Below the pieces are notes generated by a model that ran no database searches, was not told the origin of the DNA, and worked only from the letters and a program-made list of their open reading frames with translations. 64,000 nt of DNA from contig NZ_CAHP01000034.1 of NCBI RefSeq assembly GCF_000294655.1, forward strand, positions 99,302 to 163,301, in the 5' to 3' direction. The stretch is from Magnetospirillum molischianum DSM 120 (lineage in GTDB: Bacteria; Pseudomonadota; Alphaproteobacteria; Rhodospirillales; Magnetospirillaceae). The position numbers and the translations under genes are program-made. Positions 28,784 through 37,993 of the stretch are shown here, piece by piece; the first letter of the stretch is position 1; each line of letters opens with the position of its first letter.

Positions 28784-29527
28784 GTGGCTAATCCAATCGA
28801 ACAGTTCAAGATCCTGCCGTTGGTTCCCCTCAAGGTCGCGGGTGTGGACATCTCGTTCACGAACTCTGCGGCGATGATGGTTCTGGCGGTCTGTCTGACC
28901 ACCCTGTTCCTGACGCTGTCGGTCCGCTCGCGCGCCCTGGTTCCGGGCCGTTGGCAGTCGCTGGCGGAAATCTTCTACGAATTCATCGCCGGAATGCTGC
29001 GCGATAATGTCGGGTCCGAAGGGCGGCGTTATTTCCCCTTCGTCTTCAGCCTGTTCATGTTCGTGCTGTTCGGCAACGTCCTGGGTCTGTTGCCGATCCC
29101 TGCGATCGGCTTCACCTACACCAGTCACATCATCGTTACCTTCGCCCTTGCGGCGGTGGTGTTCGTTGGCGTGACGGTGATCGGCTTCTGGCGTCACGGT
29201 TTCCACTTCCTGCGGATGTTCTTCCCGGAAGGGGCGCCGCTGGTGACCGCCATCGTGCTGGTTCCGATCGAAATCATCTCGTATCTGTCGCGTCCGATCA
29301 GCCTGTCGGTCCGACTGTTCGCGAACATGACCGCCGGGCACATCATCTTGAAGATTCTGGGTGGCTTCGTCGTCACTCTGGGGTCGATGTATATTCTGCC
29401 GGGCGTTCTTCCCTTCGCCTTCCTGTCGGCGGTGACGGTGCTGGAAATCGGTATCGCCCTCTTGCAGGCGTATGTCTTCACCGTGCTGACCTGCATTTAT
29501 CTGCACGATGCCATCCACATGCATTAA
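28784..29527 (+). CDS. atpB: ATP synthase F0 subunit a
   Basis: 247 residues, integral membrane; forms the proton half-channels beside the c-ring. The conserved helix ISLSVRLFANMTAGHIILKI carries the essential Arg. Other membrane spans include FSLFMFVLFGNVLGLLPIP and SAVTVLEIGIALLQAYVFTVL, with the His-rich end CIYLHDAIHMH. It starts with GTG behind AAAGAGGCGTGCA. F0 genes are together here without F1 genes, as is usual for Rhodospirillales and other alphaproteobacteria. Confidence 0.97.
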   Translation: MANPIEQFKILPLVPLKVAGVDISFTNSAAMMVLAVCLTTLFLTLSVRSRALVPGRWQSLAEIFYEFIAGMLRDNVGSEGRRYFPFVFSLFMFVLFGNVLGLLPIPAIGFTYTSHIIVTFALAAVVFVGVTVIGFWRHGFHFLRMFFPEGAPLVTAIVLVPIEIISYLSRPISLSVRLFANMTAGHIILKILGGFVVTLGSMYILPGVLPFAFLSAVTVLEIGIALLQAYVFTVLTCIYLHDAIHMH

Positions 29528-29581
29528 AGCCGGCGGCGGGTCCGAGGCTTGATTTTCTGTCCTTGAAGGAGCTTGAGGAAC

Positions 29582-29806
29582 ATGGATTACGAATCTGCGA
29601 AAGTGATCGGTGCTGGTCTGGCCGCTATCGGTGTGATCGGTTCTGGTGTCGGCGTCGGCTCGGTTTGGTCGTCCCTGATCGCCACTGTCGGCCGCAACCC
29701 GTCGGCCAAGTCTAACGTCGAGCTTTACGCTTGGATCGGTTTCGCGGTGACCGAAGCCATCGCGCTGTTCGCCCTGGTCATTTCGCTGATGATCCTCTTC
29801 AAGTAG
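29582..29806 (+). CDS. atpE: ATP synthase F0 subunit c
   Basis: 74 residues, two membrane helices forming a hairpin. The first is Gly-rich (IGAGLAAIGVIGSGVGVGSVW), the polar loop is GRNPSAKS, and the second carries the proton-binding Glu in FAVTEAIALFALVISL. The start is taken at the ATG (MDYESAK), the usual N-terminus in this group; a TTG nine bases earlier is in frame but less likely. A 121-bp gap to the b' gene contains no further gene. Confidence 0.96.
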   Translation: MDYESAKVIGAGLAAIGVIGSGVGVGSVWSSLIATVGRNPSAKSNVELYAWIGFAVTEAIALFALVISLMILFK

Positions 29807-29927
29807 GACGGCGGTTCTCCTCGGAGGACGGGAACGGCGCCGCGCGGGAACTTCTCGGTCGCGGCCCACCCCGTCTTCGGGGGGGAGAAAAAGCTCGCTC
29901 GTCCCTCATTCTCCAGGAGCTTCCGGG

Positions 29928-30422
29928 ATGCCCCAGTTCGACCCGGCATTGTTCACGCCGCAGCTATTCTGGCTGTTGCTCACCTTCATCGCGCTCTATG
30001 CGTTGATGGCCCTGGTGGCCCTGCCCAAGATCGGCGCCGTTCTTGACGAGCGTCAGCGCAGGATCGACGACAATCTCGACAAAGCCGCGCAGTTGAAGGC
30101 TGAAGCCGACGCCGCTGTGGCCGCCTATGAAAAGGCGCTGGCCGAGTCCCGAGCTCAGGCTCAGAAAGTCATTCGCGAAGCTGCCGACCGTCTCGCCCGC
30201 GAGGCGGACGAACGCAATCGCGCCCAGGCCACGCGCCTTGCCGCTCTCATCAAGTCCGGCGAGCAGCGTATTGCCGCCGCCAAGGCTCAGGCCCTGGCCA
30301 ATGTCCGCGCCGTTGCCATCGACGTCGCCGCTTCGGTGGTTGAGCGTTTGGTCGGTCAAGCGGCCGAACCGGCCAAGCTGGAAGCTTCGGTGACCGCCGC
30401 TTTCGAGGAGCAGGGCCGATGA
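29928..30422 (+). CDS. atpF': ATP synthase F0 subunit b' (stator)
   Basis: 164 residues: one membrane helix near the N-terminus ([21 protein letters not shown]) and a long charged helix for the peripheral stalk. [17 protein letters not shown] is typical for b'. Having both b and b' is a feature of photosynthetic and alphaproteobacterial F-type synthases, where they form a heterodimer. It overlaps the next gene by 4 nt (ATGA). Confidence 0.93.
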   Translation: MPQFDPALFTPQLFWLLLTFIALYALMALVALPKIGAVLDERQRRIDDNLDKAAQLKAEADAAVAAYEKALAESRAQAQKVIREAADRLAREADERNRAQATRLAALIKSGEQRIAAAKAQALANVRAVAIDVAASVVERLVGQAAEPAKLEASVTAAFEEQGR

Positions 30423-30952
30423 TCTCTACCGCTTATGCCGCGACCGAGGCCGCCGCACACGCCGGTCCGTTCTATACCGAGGCTCATTTTTGGGTCAACG
30501 TCGCCTTCCTGCTGGTGATCGGCTTGGCTTGGCGTCCGGTGGCTCGTGCCATTGCCGCCGCCCTCGACGCCCGTTCGGCCAAGATCAAAGGCCGGATCGA
30601 CGAGGCCCATCGTCTGCGCGAGGAAGCTCAGGAACTGCTCGCCACCTATCAGCGCAAGCAGCGTGACGCGATGCGTGAGGCCGAGGAAATCATCGCTCAC
30701 GCTAAGGCCGAGGCCGAGCGTTTGGCCCATCAGGCCGCCCGCGATCTGGAAGTCCAGATGAAGCGGCGTGAGCAGATGGCGCTGGATCGTATCGCCCAGG
30801 CCGAGGCTCAGGCGCTGAAGGAAGTTCAGCACACCGCGGTCGATATTGCTATTGGTGCTGCCACCAAGGTGATCGGCGAAAGCCTGTCGGCTGGGCAGCG
30901 CGCCAAGCTGGTCGATCAGTCGATCCGTACCTTGCCGGCGAAACTGCACTAA
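30419..30952 (+). CDS. atpF: ATP synthase F0 subunit b (stator)
   Basis: 177 residues with the membrane helix [18 protein letters not shown] at about 24-41, then a long stalk helix ([39 protein letters not shown]). It pairs with b' to hold F1 to F0. The start overlaps the b' stop, so both are made in step. It is the last F0 gene; an acetyltransferase follows 24 bp later. Confidence 0.95.
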   Translation: MISTAYAATEAAAHAGPFYTEAHFWVNVAFLLVIGLAWRPVARAIAAALDARSAKIKGRIDEAHRLREEAQELLATYQRKQRDAMREAEEIIAHAKAEAERLAHQAARDLEVQMKRREQMALDRIAQAEAQALKEVQHTAVDIAIGAATKVIGESLSAGQRAKLVDQSIRTLPAKLH

Positions 30953-30976
30953 GTAAGGCAGTGTAGGCGAGGGCGG

Positions 30977-31429
30977 ATGGAAATCCGGATCGTCAGGTCG
31001 GATAAGAAGCGTTTTCTCGATCTGCTGTTGCTCGGTGACGAGCAGGAATCAATGATCGACCGCTATCTCGACCGGGGGACGTTATTCGTCCTTGACGATT
31101 TCGGGACGAAAAGTATCTGCGTTGTTACCGACGAGGGCGAGGGGATTTTCGAGGTCAAGAATCTCGCCACTGCGCCGGACTCACAGCGTCGGGGCTATGG
31201 TGGTGCGCTGCTGGAACATGTGGTGGCGCACCATACCGCACGGGGGCGGTGGATGTTGGTTGGGACCGGGGACAGTCCTCAGACTGTACCTTTCTACCGG
31301 CATCATGGTTTTGAACCGTCTCACCGTGTCGCCAATTTTTTTCTCGACCATTACGACCATCCGATCTTCGAAAACGGCGTTCAGCTGGTCGATATGATCT
31401 ATCTGAAGCGGTCTCTCGCTTACGTCTGA
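30977..31429 (+). CDS. GNAT-family N-acetyltransferase
   Basis: 150 residues. The acetyl-CoA-binding motif A is visible in VKNLATAPDSQRRGYGGALLEHVV (R-R-G-Y-G-G). Motif B lies near the end (TVPFYRHHGFEPSHRV), where F-Y-x-x-x-G-F is typical. It acts on an unknown small molecule or protein. It follows atpF by 24 bp and may be read through from the F0 operon, with a strong terminator after it. Confidence 0.86.
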   Translation: MEIRIVRSDKKRFLDLLLLGDEQESMIDRYLDRGTLFVLDDFGTKSICVVTDEGEGIFEVKNLATAPDSQRRGYGGALLEHVVAHHTARGRWMLVGTGDSPQTVPFYRHHGFEPSHRVANFFLDHYDHPIFENGVQLVDMIYLKRSLAYV

Positions 31430-31504
31430 GACGAACCGGCCAAGGGGTCAGATCGAGAATTGGTGTACACACCCCCACCAGACCAAACGGAAAGACACTA
31501 CAAT

Positions 31505-31541
31505 AGGGCGGCCTACCAAATAGGCCGCCCTGTTCTTTTGT
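31505..31541 (+). terminator. Intrinsic terminator after the acetyltransferase gene
   Basis: AGGGCGGCCTA (31505-31515) pairs perfectly with TAGGCCGCCCT (31521-31531) over 5 nt, followed by GTTCTTTTG. It lies between this plus-strand gene and the convergent pyrF and likely ends the atp transcript. Confidence 0.88.
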
Positions 31542-31596
31542 GCGTTGGATGTCTTGGAGAAGAAGCGGCGCTACTCGTCGGCACAGGCCCAGGAGC

Positions 31597-32310
31597 TTAC
31601 AGCCCGAGTTCGGCGAGGATGCGCCCGGCCGCGATGGCGGGATCGGCTGCGGCGGTGATGGGGCGGCCGATGACCAGGATATCAGCGCCGCGATCACGGG
31701 CTTCAGCAGGGGTCAGCACCCGCTTCTGATCGCCCGTTTCGCTCCAGGCGGGGCGAATTCCCGGTACGACCAGGGTGAAATCGGGACCGCATTCGGCCCG
31801 GACCGCTGCGATCTCCAGAGGAGAGCAGACAATACCATCGGCACCGTTGTCCTGGGCGAGGCGGGCCAGTCGCCGGACCTGATCGGCGACGGAACCGCAG
31901 AAGCCGACCGCTTCGGCAGCGGCCTGATCAAGGCTGGTCAGGACCGTCACCGCGATCACCTTGGGAGGGGCAATTCCCTGCTTGGCGGCGCTGTCACGCC
32001 CGGCATCGGCGGCGGCGCGGATCATCTCTGCGCCGCCCGAGGCGTGCAGAGTGGTGATCGAGACCCCAAGACGGGCCACCGAGCGCATCGCGGCGGCAAC
32101 GGTGTTGGGGATGTCGTGCAGCTTGAGATCAAGGAACAGCGGCAGGCCCGTCTCCCGAATCGCGGAGAGACCGTGAGAGCCGTTGGCGGTGAAATATTCC
32201 AGTCCGATCTTCAGCCCGCCAACCTGTCCGGCCAGGGTTCGGGCCAAAGCGGTGGCGGAGTCGGGCTCGGTGGTGTCGAGGGCGACGAAAACGGGATTGG
32301 CGGCAGTCAT
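31597..32310 (-). CDS. pyrF: Orotidine 5'-phosphate decarboxylase
   Basis: 237 residues; makes UMP, the last step of pyrimidine synthesis. The catalytic Lys-Asp-Lys array is seen in LFLDLKLHDIPNTVAAAM. The start VFVALDTTEPDSA has the first conserved Asp, and the phosphate-binding end reads LVVPGIRP and GADILVIGRPIT. The ATG at 32310 was chosen to give a family-length protein. It lies 25 bp after lapA. Confidence 0.96.
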   Translation of the reverse strand: MTAANPVFVALDTTEPDSATALARTLAGQVGGLKIGLEYFTANGSHGLSAIRETGLPLFLDLKLHDIPNTVAAAMRSVARLGVSITTLHASGGAEMIRAAADAGRDSAAKQGIAPPKVIAVTVLTSLDQAAAEAVGFCGSVADQVRRLARLAQDNGADGIVCSPLEIAAVRAECGPDFTLVVPGIRPAWSETGDQKRVLTPAEARDRGADILVIGRPITAAADPAIAAGRILAELGL

Positions 32311-32335
32311 GTCAATACTCGAAGGAAAAGGTGTC

Positions 32336-32632
32336 TCAGCCGCCGTCAGGACGGCCACGGATCGCGCCGAGCTGGCGTTCGAGGCTTTCGATCCGGCGGG
32401 ATTTGTCGCGGGATTGGCGGCGGTCCGGGGTGGCGGCGATCCACGCCAGGGTCACGCCGCCAATCAGCCCGATGGCGAGGGGCAGCAGAACGACCAGAAA
32501 GGCGGGCAGCGCGATCGGATCGATCGGCAGCGGCCACAGCTCCAGATGCACTGCGGTACGGTTCGAAATGGCGAACACAGCCACCAGCAGGCCCAGCGGC
32601 AGACCGACGGACCAACCGAGCAGGCGGTTCAT
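32336..32632 (-). CDS. lapA: LapA-domain (DUF1049) inner-membrane protein
   Basis: 98 residues with two membrane helices ([19 protein letters not shown] and [21 protein letters not shown]) joined by a loop with [13 protein letters not shown], which is the LapA signature. A basic helix follows ([18 protein letters not shown]). In enterobacteria LapA with LapB controls lipopolysaccharide synthesis; no lapB is here. Its start overlaps the ihfB stop by 4 nt, a conserved neighbourhood in alphaproteobacteria. Confidence 0.85.
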   Translation of the reverse strand: MNRLLGWSVGLPLGLLVAVFAISNRTAVHLELWPLPIDPIALPAFLVVLLPLAIGLIGGVTLAWIAATPDRRQSRDKSRRIESLERQLGAIRGRPDGG

Positions 32633-32922
32633 TCCTCGTCTCCGCCCACATTGAGGCGCTCGCGCAATTGCTTGCCGGTTTTGAAGAACGGCACGGTCTT
32701 GGACTCGACCGAGACGGCCTCGCCGGTTCTGGGGTTACGGCCCTGGCGCGGGTCGCGCCGTTTGACCGAAAAGGCCCCGAAGCCGCGTAGCTCAACCCGG
32801 TCGCCCCGAGCCAGCGCGTCGGCGATTTCGTCGAAAATGGTGGTGACGATGCGCTCGACATCCCGAAGATAAAGGTGGGGATTGCGCTCGGCCAAACGGG
32901 CGATCAGCTCCGACTTGGTCAT
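32629..32922 (-). CDS. ihfB: Integration host factor beta subunit
   Basis: 97 residues, a complete HU/IHF-fold DNA-bending protein. The helical half begins [20 protein letters not shown]. The arm region has [20 protein letters not shown] and NPRTGE, with the Pro that intercalates [15 protein letters not shown] and [13 protein letters not shown] favour IHF-beta over HU. It partners with IHF-alpha, encoded elsewhere, and bends specific sites in replication, recombination and transcription. Confidence 0.95.
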   Translation of the reverse strand: MTKSELIARLAERNPHLYLRDVERIVTTIFDEIADALARGDRVELRGFGAFSVKRRDPRQGRNPRTGEAVSVESKTVPFFKTGKQLRERLNVGGDEE

Positions 32923-33016
32923 GGGTCAAGGTCCTCGCATGCAATCGGACAATCTCGCAGAAGCATGCCCCAGCCCCCCGTTCTCGTCAAGTCAAGTCAT
33001 TGAGGCCCAAAGGTTT

Positions 33017-33514
33017 TTACTTCTCGTCAGCCGAGGGTGTCACCACTTCCCAGGTGCCGTCTCCACCCCGGCAGGCGACCACGTCGCGGACGAAAGCGGG
33101 TGGGGTTCCGTCGTCGCCTCCGGTCTGTTGGCGCAGGGTCCGGCAATCGCGGCCACCGGAATCGGTCCAGGCTGCTCCGATCATCGTGACCTGGCCGCGA
33201 TGATCGCGCAGGCTCCACGGCACCGGCTCTCCGGGACGGGCCGTCTCGGCGGCTTCGATCGTGGCGGCGGCCCACATTCGGCTGGGAGGCGGGTCCATGT
33301 ATTCGCCGATCGCGTTACCGACCGCCGCGCCGGCGACCAGCCCCGATCCGGCAAAAACCCAGGGATAGCGGGTTCCGATCGCTGCCGCGCGGCCGATTCC
33401 GGCTCCTAACCCGGCTCCGGTGACGGTGCCGATCTTCTGTCCATCGGTCGGTTCGGCGCATCCGGCCAGTGCCGTTGCAAGCAAGACCAGTGTTGCCGAT
33501 GTACCGAGGCGCAT
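33017..33514 (-). CDS. Glycine-zipper lipoprotein, 17-kDa surface-antigen-like
   Basis: 165 residues. The signal peptide ends at a lipobox, LVLLATALAGC. A Gly/Ala-rich glycine-zipper stretch follows (IGTVTGAGLGAGIGRAAAIG, GSGLVAGAAVGNAIGEYMD). The C-terminal half (VPWSLRDHRGQVTMIGAAW, then GGRDCRTLRQ and VACRGGDGTWEVV) matches the layout of rickettsial 17-kDa-type surface lipoproteins. The ATG at 33514 is preferred because AAGGAG is 7 nt ahead; a GTG at 33520 overlaps the gpsA stop. Its role is unknown and likely envelope-related. It is the last gene of the metX-to-gpsA block. Confidence 0.78.
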   Translation of the reverse strand: MRLGTSATLVLLATALAGCAEPTDGQKIGTVTGAGLGAGIGRAAAIGTRYPWVFAGSGLVAGAAVGNAIGEYMDPPPSRMWAAATIEAAETARPGEPVPWSLRDHRGQVTMIGAAWTDSGGRDCRTLRQQTGGDDGTPPAFVRDVVACRGGDGTWEVVTPSADEK

Positions 33515-33516
33515 CG

Positions 33517-34518
33517 TCACACTCCTTCGCTACGGAAGGGCCGGGCCAGCAACGCGCGGATTGCTCCGTCGAGATCGGCACCGTGATTGAGAACGGCGTC
33601 GATGGCGGCGCAAATCGGCATCTCGATTCCGGCCGTCGCCGCCATGCCCAGAACCGCAGCGGCGGAATGAACACCCTCGGTGACCGAATGGCGGCCGCCG
33701 AGGATCTGCTGCAAAGTTTGCCCCTGCCCCAGGGCGAATCCCAGCGAATAGTTGCGCGACTGGGTTGACGAGGCCGTCAGGATCAGGTCGCCCAGACCGG
33801 AGAGTCCCATCAGGGTCTCGCGCCGTCCGCCTTGCGCCATCGCCAGCCGGGTCATCTCGGCCAGTCCCCGCGTGATCAGGGCGGCGCGGGCGTTGTCGCC
33901 CAGCCCCCGTCCTTCGACGATGCCGCAGGCGATTGCCAGCACGTTCTTGACCGCGCCGCCAATCTGGGCCCCGACCGGATCGTCGGACAGATAGGGGCGG
34001 AAGCTGGGGGTACCCAGCGCCTCGACCAGCGCCTGTCCCAGGCCGGGATCGGCGCAGGCCAGGGTGACCGCGGTCGGCAAGCCGCGTGCGACCTCGATGG
34101 CGAACGTCGGCCCGGACAGCACCGCGACGGTGGCTTCGGGCAATTCTTCCGTTACCACCCGCTCCATCAGGGCGTAGGTCGAGAGTTCGATTCCCTTGGA
34201 ACAGATCACCGCCGGAGTGCCCGGCCGCCAGAACGGAGCCAGGGCGCGGCACCCGGCGCGCAGATGCTGGGCCGGAGTCACCAGCAAAACGGCGTCGGCG
34301 CTGGCGGCTTCGGCCTGATCGGCGGTGGCGTGGATGTCGCCGTCCAGCGCCACGCCCGGCAGGAACAGGTCGTTGGTTCGGCGGTTATTGACCGAATCGA
34401 CGACTTCTGGCTCACGCGCCCACAGCGTTACCGATAATCCGGCGCGGCGGGCCGTCAGGGCCAGCGCTGTTCCCCAGGCTCCACCCCCCATGACTCCGAT
34501 TCGCTTGAAACCGCCCAT
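33517..34518 (-). CDS. gpsA: Glycerol-3-phosphate dehydrogenase [NAD(P)+]
   Basis: 333 residues. It reduces dihydroxyacetone phosphate to sn-glycerol-3-phosphate for phospholipids. The N-terminal nucleotide motif is IGVMGGGAWGTALA; the catalytic region includes GGAVKNVLAIACGIVEG with its Lys, and GLSGLGDLILTASSTQSRN. The length is standard. A 75-bp gap separates it from the glycosyltransferase gene behind. Confidence 0.96.
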   Translation of the reverse strand: MGGFKRIGVMGGGAWGTALALTARRAGLSVTLWAREPEVVDSVNNRRTNDLFLPGVALDGDIHATADQAEAASADAVLLVTPAQHLRAGCRALAPFWRPGTPAVICSKGIELSTYALMERVVTEELPEATVAVLSGPTFAIEVARGLPTAVTLACADPGLGQALVEALGTPSFRPYLSDDPVGAQIGGAVKNVLAIACGIVEGRGLGDNARAALITRGLAEMTRLAMAQGGRRETLMGLSGLGDLILTASSTQSRNYSLGFALGQGQTLQQILGGRHSVTEGVHSAAAVLGMAATAGIEMPICAAIDAVLNHGADLDGAIRALLARPFRSEGV

Positions 34519-34593
34519 TTTGATCTATCCCCCGTCTGCCCAGGCTGTCCGGTTTACCCTGTCGATCCGGGCGGAGCAAGCCGGGCGTCGTCG

Positions 34594-35562
34594 TTATTCC
34601 CGGCCGTCATGTTCGTAAAGGCGGCGGACAATGAACAGCGGCCGTCCCTTTACCTCATCGAACACCCGGCCGAGATAATCGCCGATGATGCCGAGTGTCA
34701 GCAATTGCATCCCGCCCAGGAACAGAACCGAGACCAGGATCGATTCATAGCCCGGCACGTCGATCCCCCAGACCAGGGTTCTGATGATGCGGAACAGGAT
34801 ATAAAAGAAGGCCAATGAGGAGATGACGGCCCCGATGACTCCCCAGACTCGTAGCGGGAAGTTCGAAAACGAGGTCAGGCCGTCAAAGGCAAAACGCAGC
34901 AGCTTGATCGAACTGAATTTCGATGTTCCGGCGGCGCGCTCGCCCTGGTGATAGATGATCTCGGTGTGGTTGAAGCCGACCCAGGCAAAGATGCCCTTCA
35001 TGAAACGCGAGCGTTCCGGCATCTCGTTGATGGTATCGATCACCCGGCGATCCATCAGGCGGAAATCGCCGACTTCACGCGGGAGCCGCACGTCGGACAG
35101 GTGGTCGAACACCCAATAGAAGGCACGGGCGAAGGCCCTTTCTTTCATGCCTTGGCCGGTGCGGGCGTCGCGACGGGCGAACACGACATCCCAACCCTCG
35201 CGCCATTTCGCCAACATCTCCCCGATGACCTCGGGGGGGTGTTGCAGGTCGGCGTCCATCGGCACCACCGCTTGGCCCCGGCTGTGGAATAAACCGGCCG
35301 AAAGCGCCTTTTCCTTGCCGAAATTGCGCGACAGATCGACGATCCGCAATGACGGTTCGGACTTTTGTACTGCTAGCAGCCGGGCCAGCGTGTCGTCGCT
35401 CGACCCGTCATTGACGCAGATCACTTCGACCGTGACGCCGAGGCCGTGCAACGCTGGCATCAGCCGTCCGAACAGCAGCGGAACATTTTCGCCTTCGTTG
35501 TAGCACGGGATCACTACCGACAAGACCGGAGCGGAGGCGTCGTCGTTTTTCTGGATCGTCAT
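34594..35562 (-). CDS. Family 2 glycosyltransferase, membrane-anchored (DPM1/ArnC/GtrB-like)
   Basis: 322 residues. An N-terminal GT-A domain has VLSVVIPCYNEGENVP, then VICVNDGSSDDTLARL, the DxD-like PMDADLQHPPEVIGEML, and FRLMDRRVIDTINEMPERSR. Two C-terminal membrane helices follow (VWGVIGAVISSLAFFYILF and ILVSVLFLGGMQLLTLGIIG). This architecture transfers a sugar from a nucleotide donor to a polyprenyl phosphate for envelope decoration. The acceptor pathway is not evident locally. Its start overlaps the cobE-like stop by 4 nt. Confidence 0.9.
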   Translation of the reverse strand: MTIQKNDDASAPVLSVVIPCYNEGENVPLLFGRLMPALHGLGVTVEVICVNDGSSDDTLARLLAVQKSEPSLRIVDLSRNFGKEKALSAGLFHSRGQAVVPMDADLQHPPEVIGEMLAKWREGWDVVFARRDARTGQGMKERAFARAFYWVFDHLSDVRLPREVGDFRLMDRRVIDTINEMPERSRFMKGIFAWVGFNHTEIIYHQGERAAGTSKFSSIKLLRFAFDGLTSFSNFPLRVWGVIGAVISSLAFFYILFRIIRTLVWGIDVPGYESILVSVLFLGGMQLLTLGIIGDYLGRVFDEVKGRPLFIVRRLYEHDGRE

Positions 35563-36011
35563 TCCTGGTTTCCGCCGCTTGCTTCGCTGTATCCAGCATC
35601 GCACCGACTGCTGTCCAGAGCAACGCGCGAGCCAGCGATGGCAAAGGTGATCCGCCCGGCGACGGCGACCTTGGGCACCACCAGTTCCGCGTCGGGACCG
35701 GCGGCGGCCAGTGCGGCGGCCTCGGCAACGCCGTGACAGCCGGTGGCGGCGAACACGGCGGCCGATGGATGGCGAAGGCGCGGTGTCTCACGCTCCAATC
35801 GCTCGGCGGAGAAGTAACAAATGGGGAGGTTCAGGTCAGCGGCGAGAGCGCACAGCGCCGCTTCGTCCCTGCGGCGGTCGAGACTAGCCAGCCCGGTCAG
35901 CGCCAGCGGCGACAGCGCATGAGCCGCCAGCATTTCGGCGGCAAGCCGGGCCAGGGCGGTTGGGTCAGGGCCAGGGCGGCAGCCGATCCCCAGCCACAAC
36001 CCTCCCGCCAC
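35559..36011 (-). CDS. cobE: CobE / CbiG C-terminal domain protein of cobalamin synthesis
   Basis: 150 residues beginning with a GTG. The pattern GLWLGIGCRPGPDPTALARL near the start, LASLDRRRDEAALCALA, LPICYFSAERLERE and GCHGVAEAAALAAAGPDAEL, then VAGRITFAIA, is that of CobE/CbiG_C. The domain assists the ring-contraction part of cobalamin synthesis (with CobN/CbiG partners in the oxygen-dependent and -independent routes). It stands apart from any cob cluster, between metW (2-bp gap) and a glycosyltransferase gene (4-nt overlap). Confidence 0.85.
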   Translation of the reverse strand: MAGGLWLGIGCRPGPDPTALARLAAEMLAAHALSPLALTGLASLDRRRDEAALCALAADLNLPICYFSAERLERETPRLRHPSAAVFAATGCHGVAEAAALAAAGPDAELVVPKVAVAGRITFAIAGSRVALDSSRCDAGYSEASGGNQE

Positions 36012-36013
36012 GG

Positions 36014-36640
36014 TCAGGTCTCTCGCGACAAGACAAACAAAGCCTGATCGGCGAACAGGTTGGCGATTCCGGCAGCGCGGGGCAGCGGCAGCACTCGGCC
36101 GTCACGATCGAGCGCGATCGCCTTATCGACCCGCACGTTCAGCGCGTCGCACAGGCCGAGGAAGTCGCGGATGGTACAAAAATGAATGTTGGGTGTGTCG
36201 TACCACTGATAGGTCAGGGTATCGGTGACCGGCATCGTTCCCCGGAACAGCAAATGGGCGCGAACCCGCCAATGGCCGAAATTGGGAAAGGACACGATGG
36301 CGTGCCGCCCGATCCGCAGCATGTTTTCCAACACTTTGCGCGGTTCGTGGGTGGCCTGAAGGGTCTGACTGAGGATAACGTAATCGAACGCGCCGCTGGG
36401 ATAATCCTTCAGATCGGTATCCGCGTCGCCCTGAATCACCGACAGGCCGTGGCCGACCCCGGCCGACACGCCTTCCATCGACAGTTCGATTCCGCGTCCG
36501 TCAACGCCGCGATTGCGCCCCAGCCAGTCGAGCAGCGCCCCTTCGCCGCAACCGACGTCAAGCACGCGGGCACCAGGCTCGACCATCTCGGCGATCAGCT
36601 TCAGATCGACGCGCAACGGGCCATTCGCCAGGGTCATCAT
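36014..36640 (-). CDS. metW: MetW, methionine biosynthesis methyltransferase-fold protein
   Basis: 208 residues with a class I SAM-binding fold: [16 protein letters not shown] (motif I), [19 protein letters not shown] and [16 protein letters not shown], then [18 protein letters not shown], the MetW signature. In many proteobacteria MetX and MetW act together for homoserine acetylation. The start overlaps the metX stop by 4 nt. Confidence 0.94.
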   Translation of the reverse strand: MMTLANGPLRVDLKLIAEMVEPGARVLDVGCGEGALLDWLGRNRGVDGRGIELSMEGVSAGVGHGLSVIQGDADTDLKDYPSGAFDYVILSQTLQATHEPRKVLENMLRIGRHAIVSFPNFGHWRVRAHLLFRGTMPVTDTLTYQWYDTPNIHFCTIRDFLGLCDALNVRVDKAIALDRDGRVLPLPRAAGIANLFADQALFVLSRET

Positions 36641-37830
36641 CGTCCGTACCGCCTTTGTCCGGTGGGCGGCGGCAAGCCTCGATGGGCGGCGGCGCCATCA
36701 AGGAAACCGGCCAGGGTGGCGTGAAATTCCGGTTCGTCCAGCAGGAAGGCGTCGTGTCCCTTGTCCGAGAGGATCTCGACAAAGCTGACGTTCGCCGCTA
36801 CCGCGTTCAGGGCATGGACAACGGCGCGGCTTTCCGGGGTGGGGAACAGCCAGTCGCTGGAGAACGACACCACGCAGAAGCGGGTCCGGGTGCCGCGAAA
36901 GGCGTTGGCCAGCACGCCGCCATTTTCTGCCGCTAGGTCGAAATAATCCATCGCCCGCGTGATGAAAAGGTAGGAATTGGCGTCGAAGCGATCGACGAAC
37001 GTCGATCCCTGATGGCGCAGATAGCTTTCGACCTGGAAATCGGCATCGAAGCCGTAGGTGATGTGCTCGCGGTTCTGAAGGTTGCGGCCAAATTTCTGGT
37101 GCAGCGCCGGTTCCGACAGATAGGTGATGTGCGCGGCCATCCGCGCCACCGCCAGCCCGCGCTTGGGCCGCAGGCCGTGGCTTTGATAATCGCCGTCGCA
37201 CCAGTCGGGATCGGCCATGATCGCCTGACGGCCAACTTCGTTGAACGCGATGTTCTGGGCGGAATGGCGGGCGGCGGACGCGATCGGAATTGCCGCGAAC
37301 ACCCGCTCGGGATGGCTGTGCGCCCATTCCAGAACCTGCATTCCGCCCATCGAGCCGCCGATGACGCAGAACAACTGGTCGATGCCAAGATGGTCGATCA
37401 GCCGGGCCTGGACCTCGACCATATCGCCGATGGTGATGACCGGAAAGGACAGTCCCCATGGTCGGCCGGTAGCTGGATCGATCTCGGCCGGGCCAGTGGT
37501 GCCCATGCAGCCGCCAAGGACGTTGGAGCAGATCAGGAAATAACGGTCGGTGTCGAGCAGCCGCCCCGGCCCGACCAGATCGACCCACCAGCCCGGCTTC
37601 CCCGTGATCGGATGCGGGTCGGCGACATGGTGGTCGCCGGTAAGCGCATGGCAGATCAGAATGGCATTGGAACGGTCGGCGTTAAGGTGGCCGTAGGTGC
37701 GGTAGGCGACGGTCACTGGTCCCAACTCGACACCGCAATCGAGACGGATCGGGCGGTCAAGCCCCAGTTCGACACGGTGGTCGGGACTTAGGGCCGGATC
37801 GGCGGAAGGGGGTGTATCTGCTGCGCTCAT
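36637..37830 (-). CDS. metX: Homoserine O-acetyltransferase
   Basis: 397 residues, alpha/beta-hydrolase fold. It acetylates (or succinylates) homoserine at the entry to methionine synthesis. The nucleophile elbow is [10 protein letters not shown] with Ser160; the oxyanion region has [14 protein letters not shown]; the Asp and His follow in [16 protein letters not shown] took the ATG at 37830; an ATG at 37845 is in frame and neither has a strong ribosome site. No SAM riboswitch is seen upstream, only a promoter-like pair. Confidence 0.95.
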   Translation of the reverse strand: MSAADTPPSADPALSPDHRVELGLDRPIRLDCGVELGPVTVAYRTYGHLNADRSNAILICHALTGDHHVADPHPITGKPGWWVDLVGPGRLLDTDRYFLICSNVLGGCMGTTGPAEIDPATGRPWGLSFPVITIGDMVEVQARLIDHLGIDQLFCVIGGSMGGMQVLEWAHSHPERVFAAIPIASAARHSAQNIAFNEVGRQAIMADPDWCDGDYQSHGLRPKRGLAVARMAAHITYLSEPALHQKFGRNLQNREHITYGFDADFQVESYLRHQGSTFVDRFDANSYLFITRAMDYFDLAAENGGVLANAFRGTRTRFCVVSFSSDWLFPTPESRAVVHALNAVAANVSFVEILSDKGHDAFLLDEPEFHATLAGFLDGAAAHRGLPPPTGQRRYGR

Positions 37831-37890
37831 CAGGTTGCTTATCATTTTTCGCGCGGAGGCGGGCAACGAACAGGGCATATCATCATGTCC

Positions 37891-37919
37891 TAGCTAGGTT
37901 CGCCATCCCCCAGAGTCAA
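37891..37919 (-). promoter_or_regulatory. Candidate promoter of metX
   Basis: On the minus strand TTGACT (37914-37919) and TAGCTA (37891-37896) are 17 bp apart and about 60 bp ahead of metX. The -10 box is weak. It faces the divergent chorismate mutase gene, so control could be shared. Confidence 0.4.
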
Positions 37920-37993
37920 TGTTTTCTTTGATTTCCAAGCGCGGGGGCACTAAACCTATTCCCCTTGAACAGGATTTCGATCATCGCTTTGCC

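Noticed and set aside
37831-37993. Possible SAM-type riboswitch upstream of metX
   Set aside because: I compared the region by eye with SAM-II features common in alphaproteobacteria and found none; only a promoter-like pair is supported.
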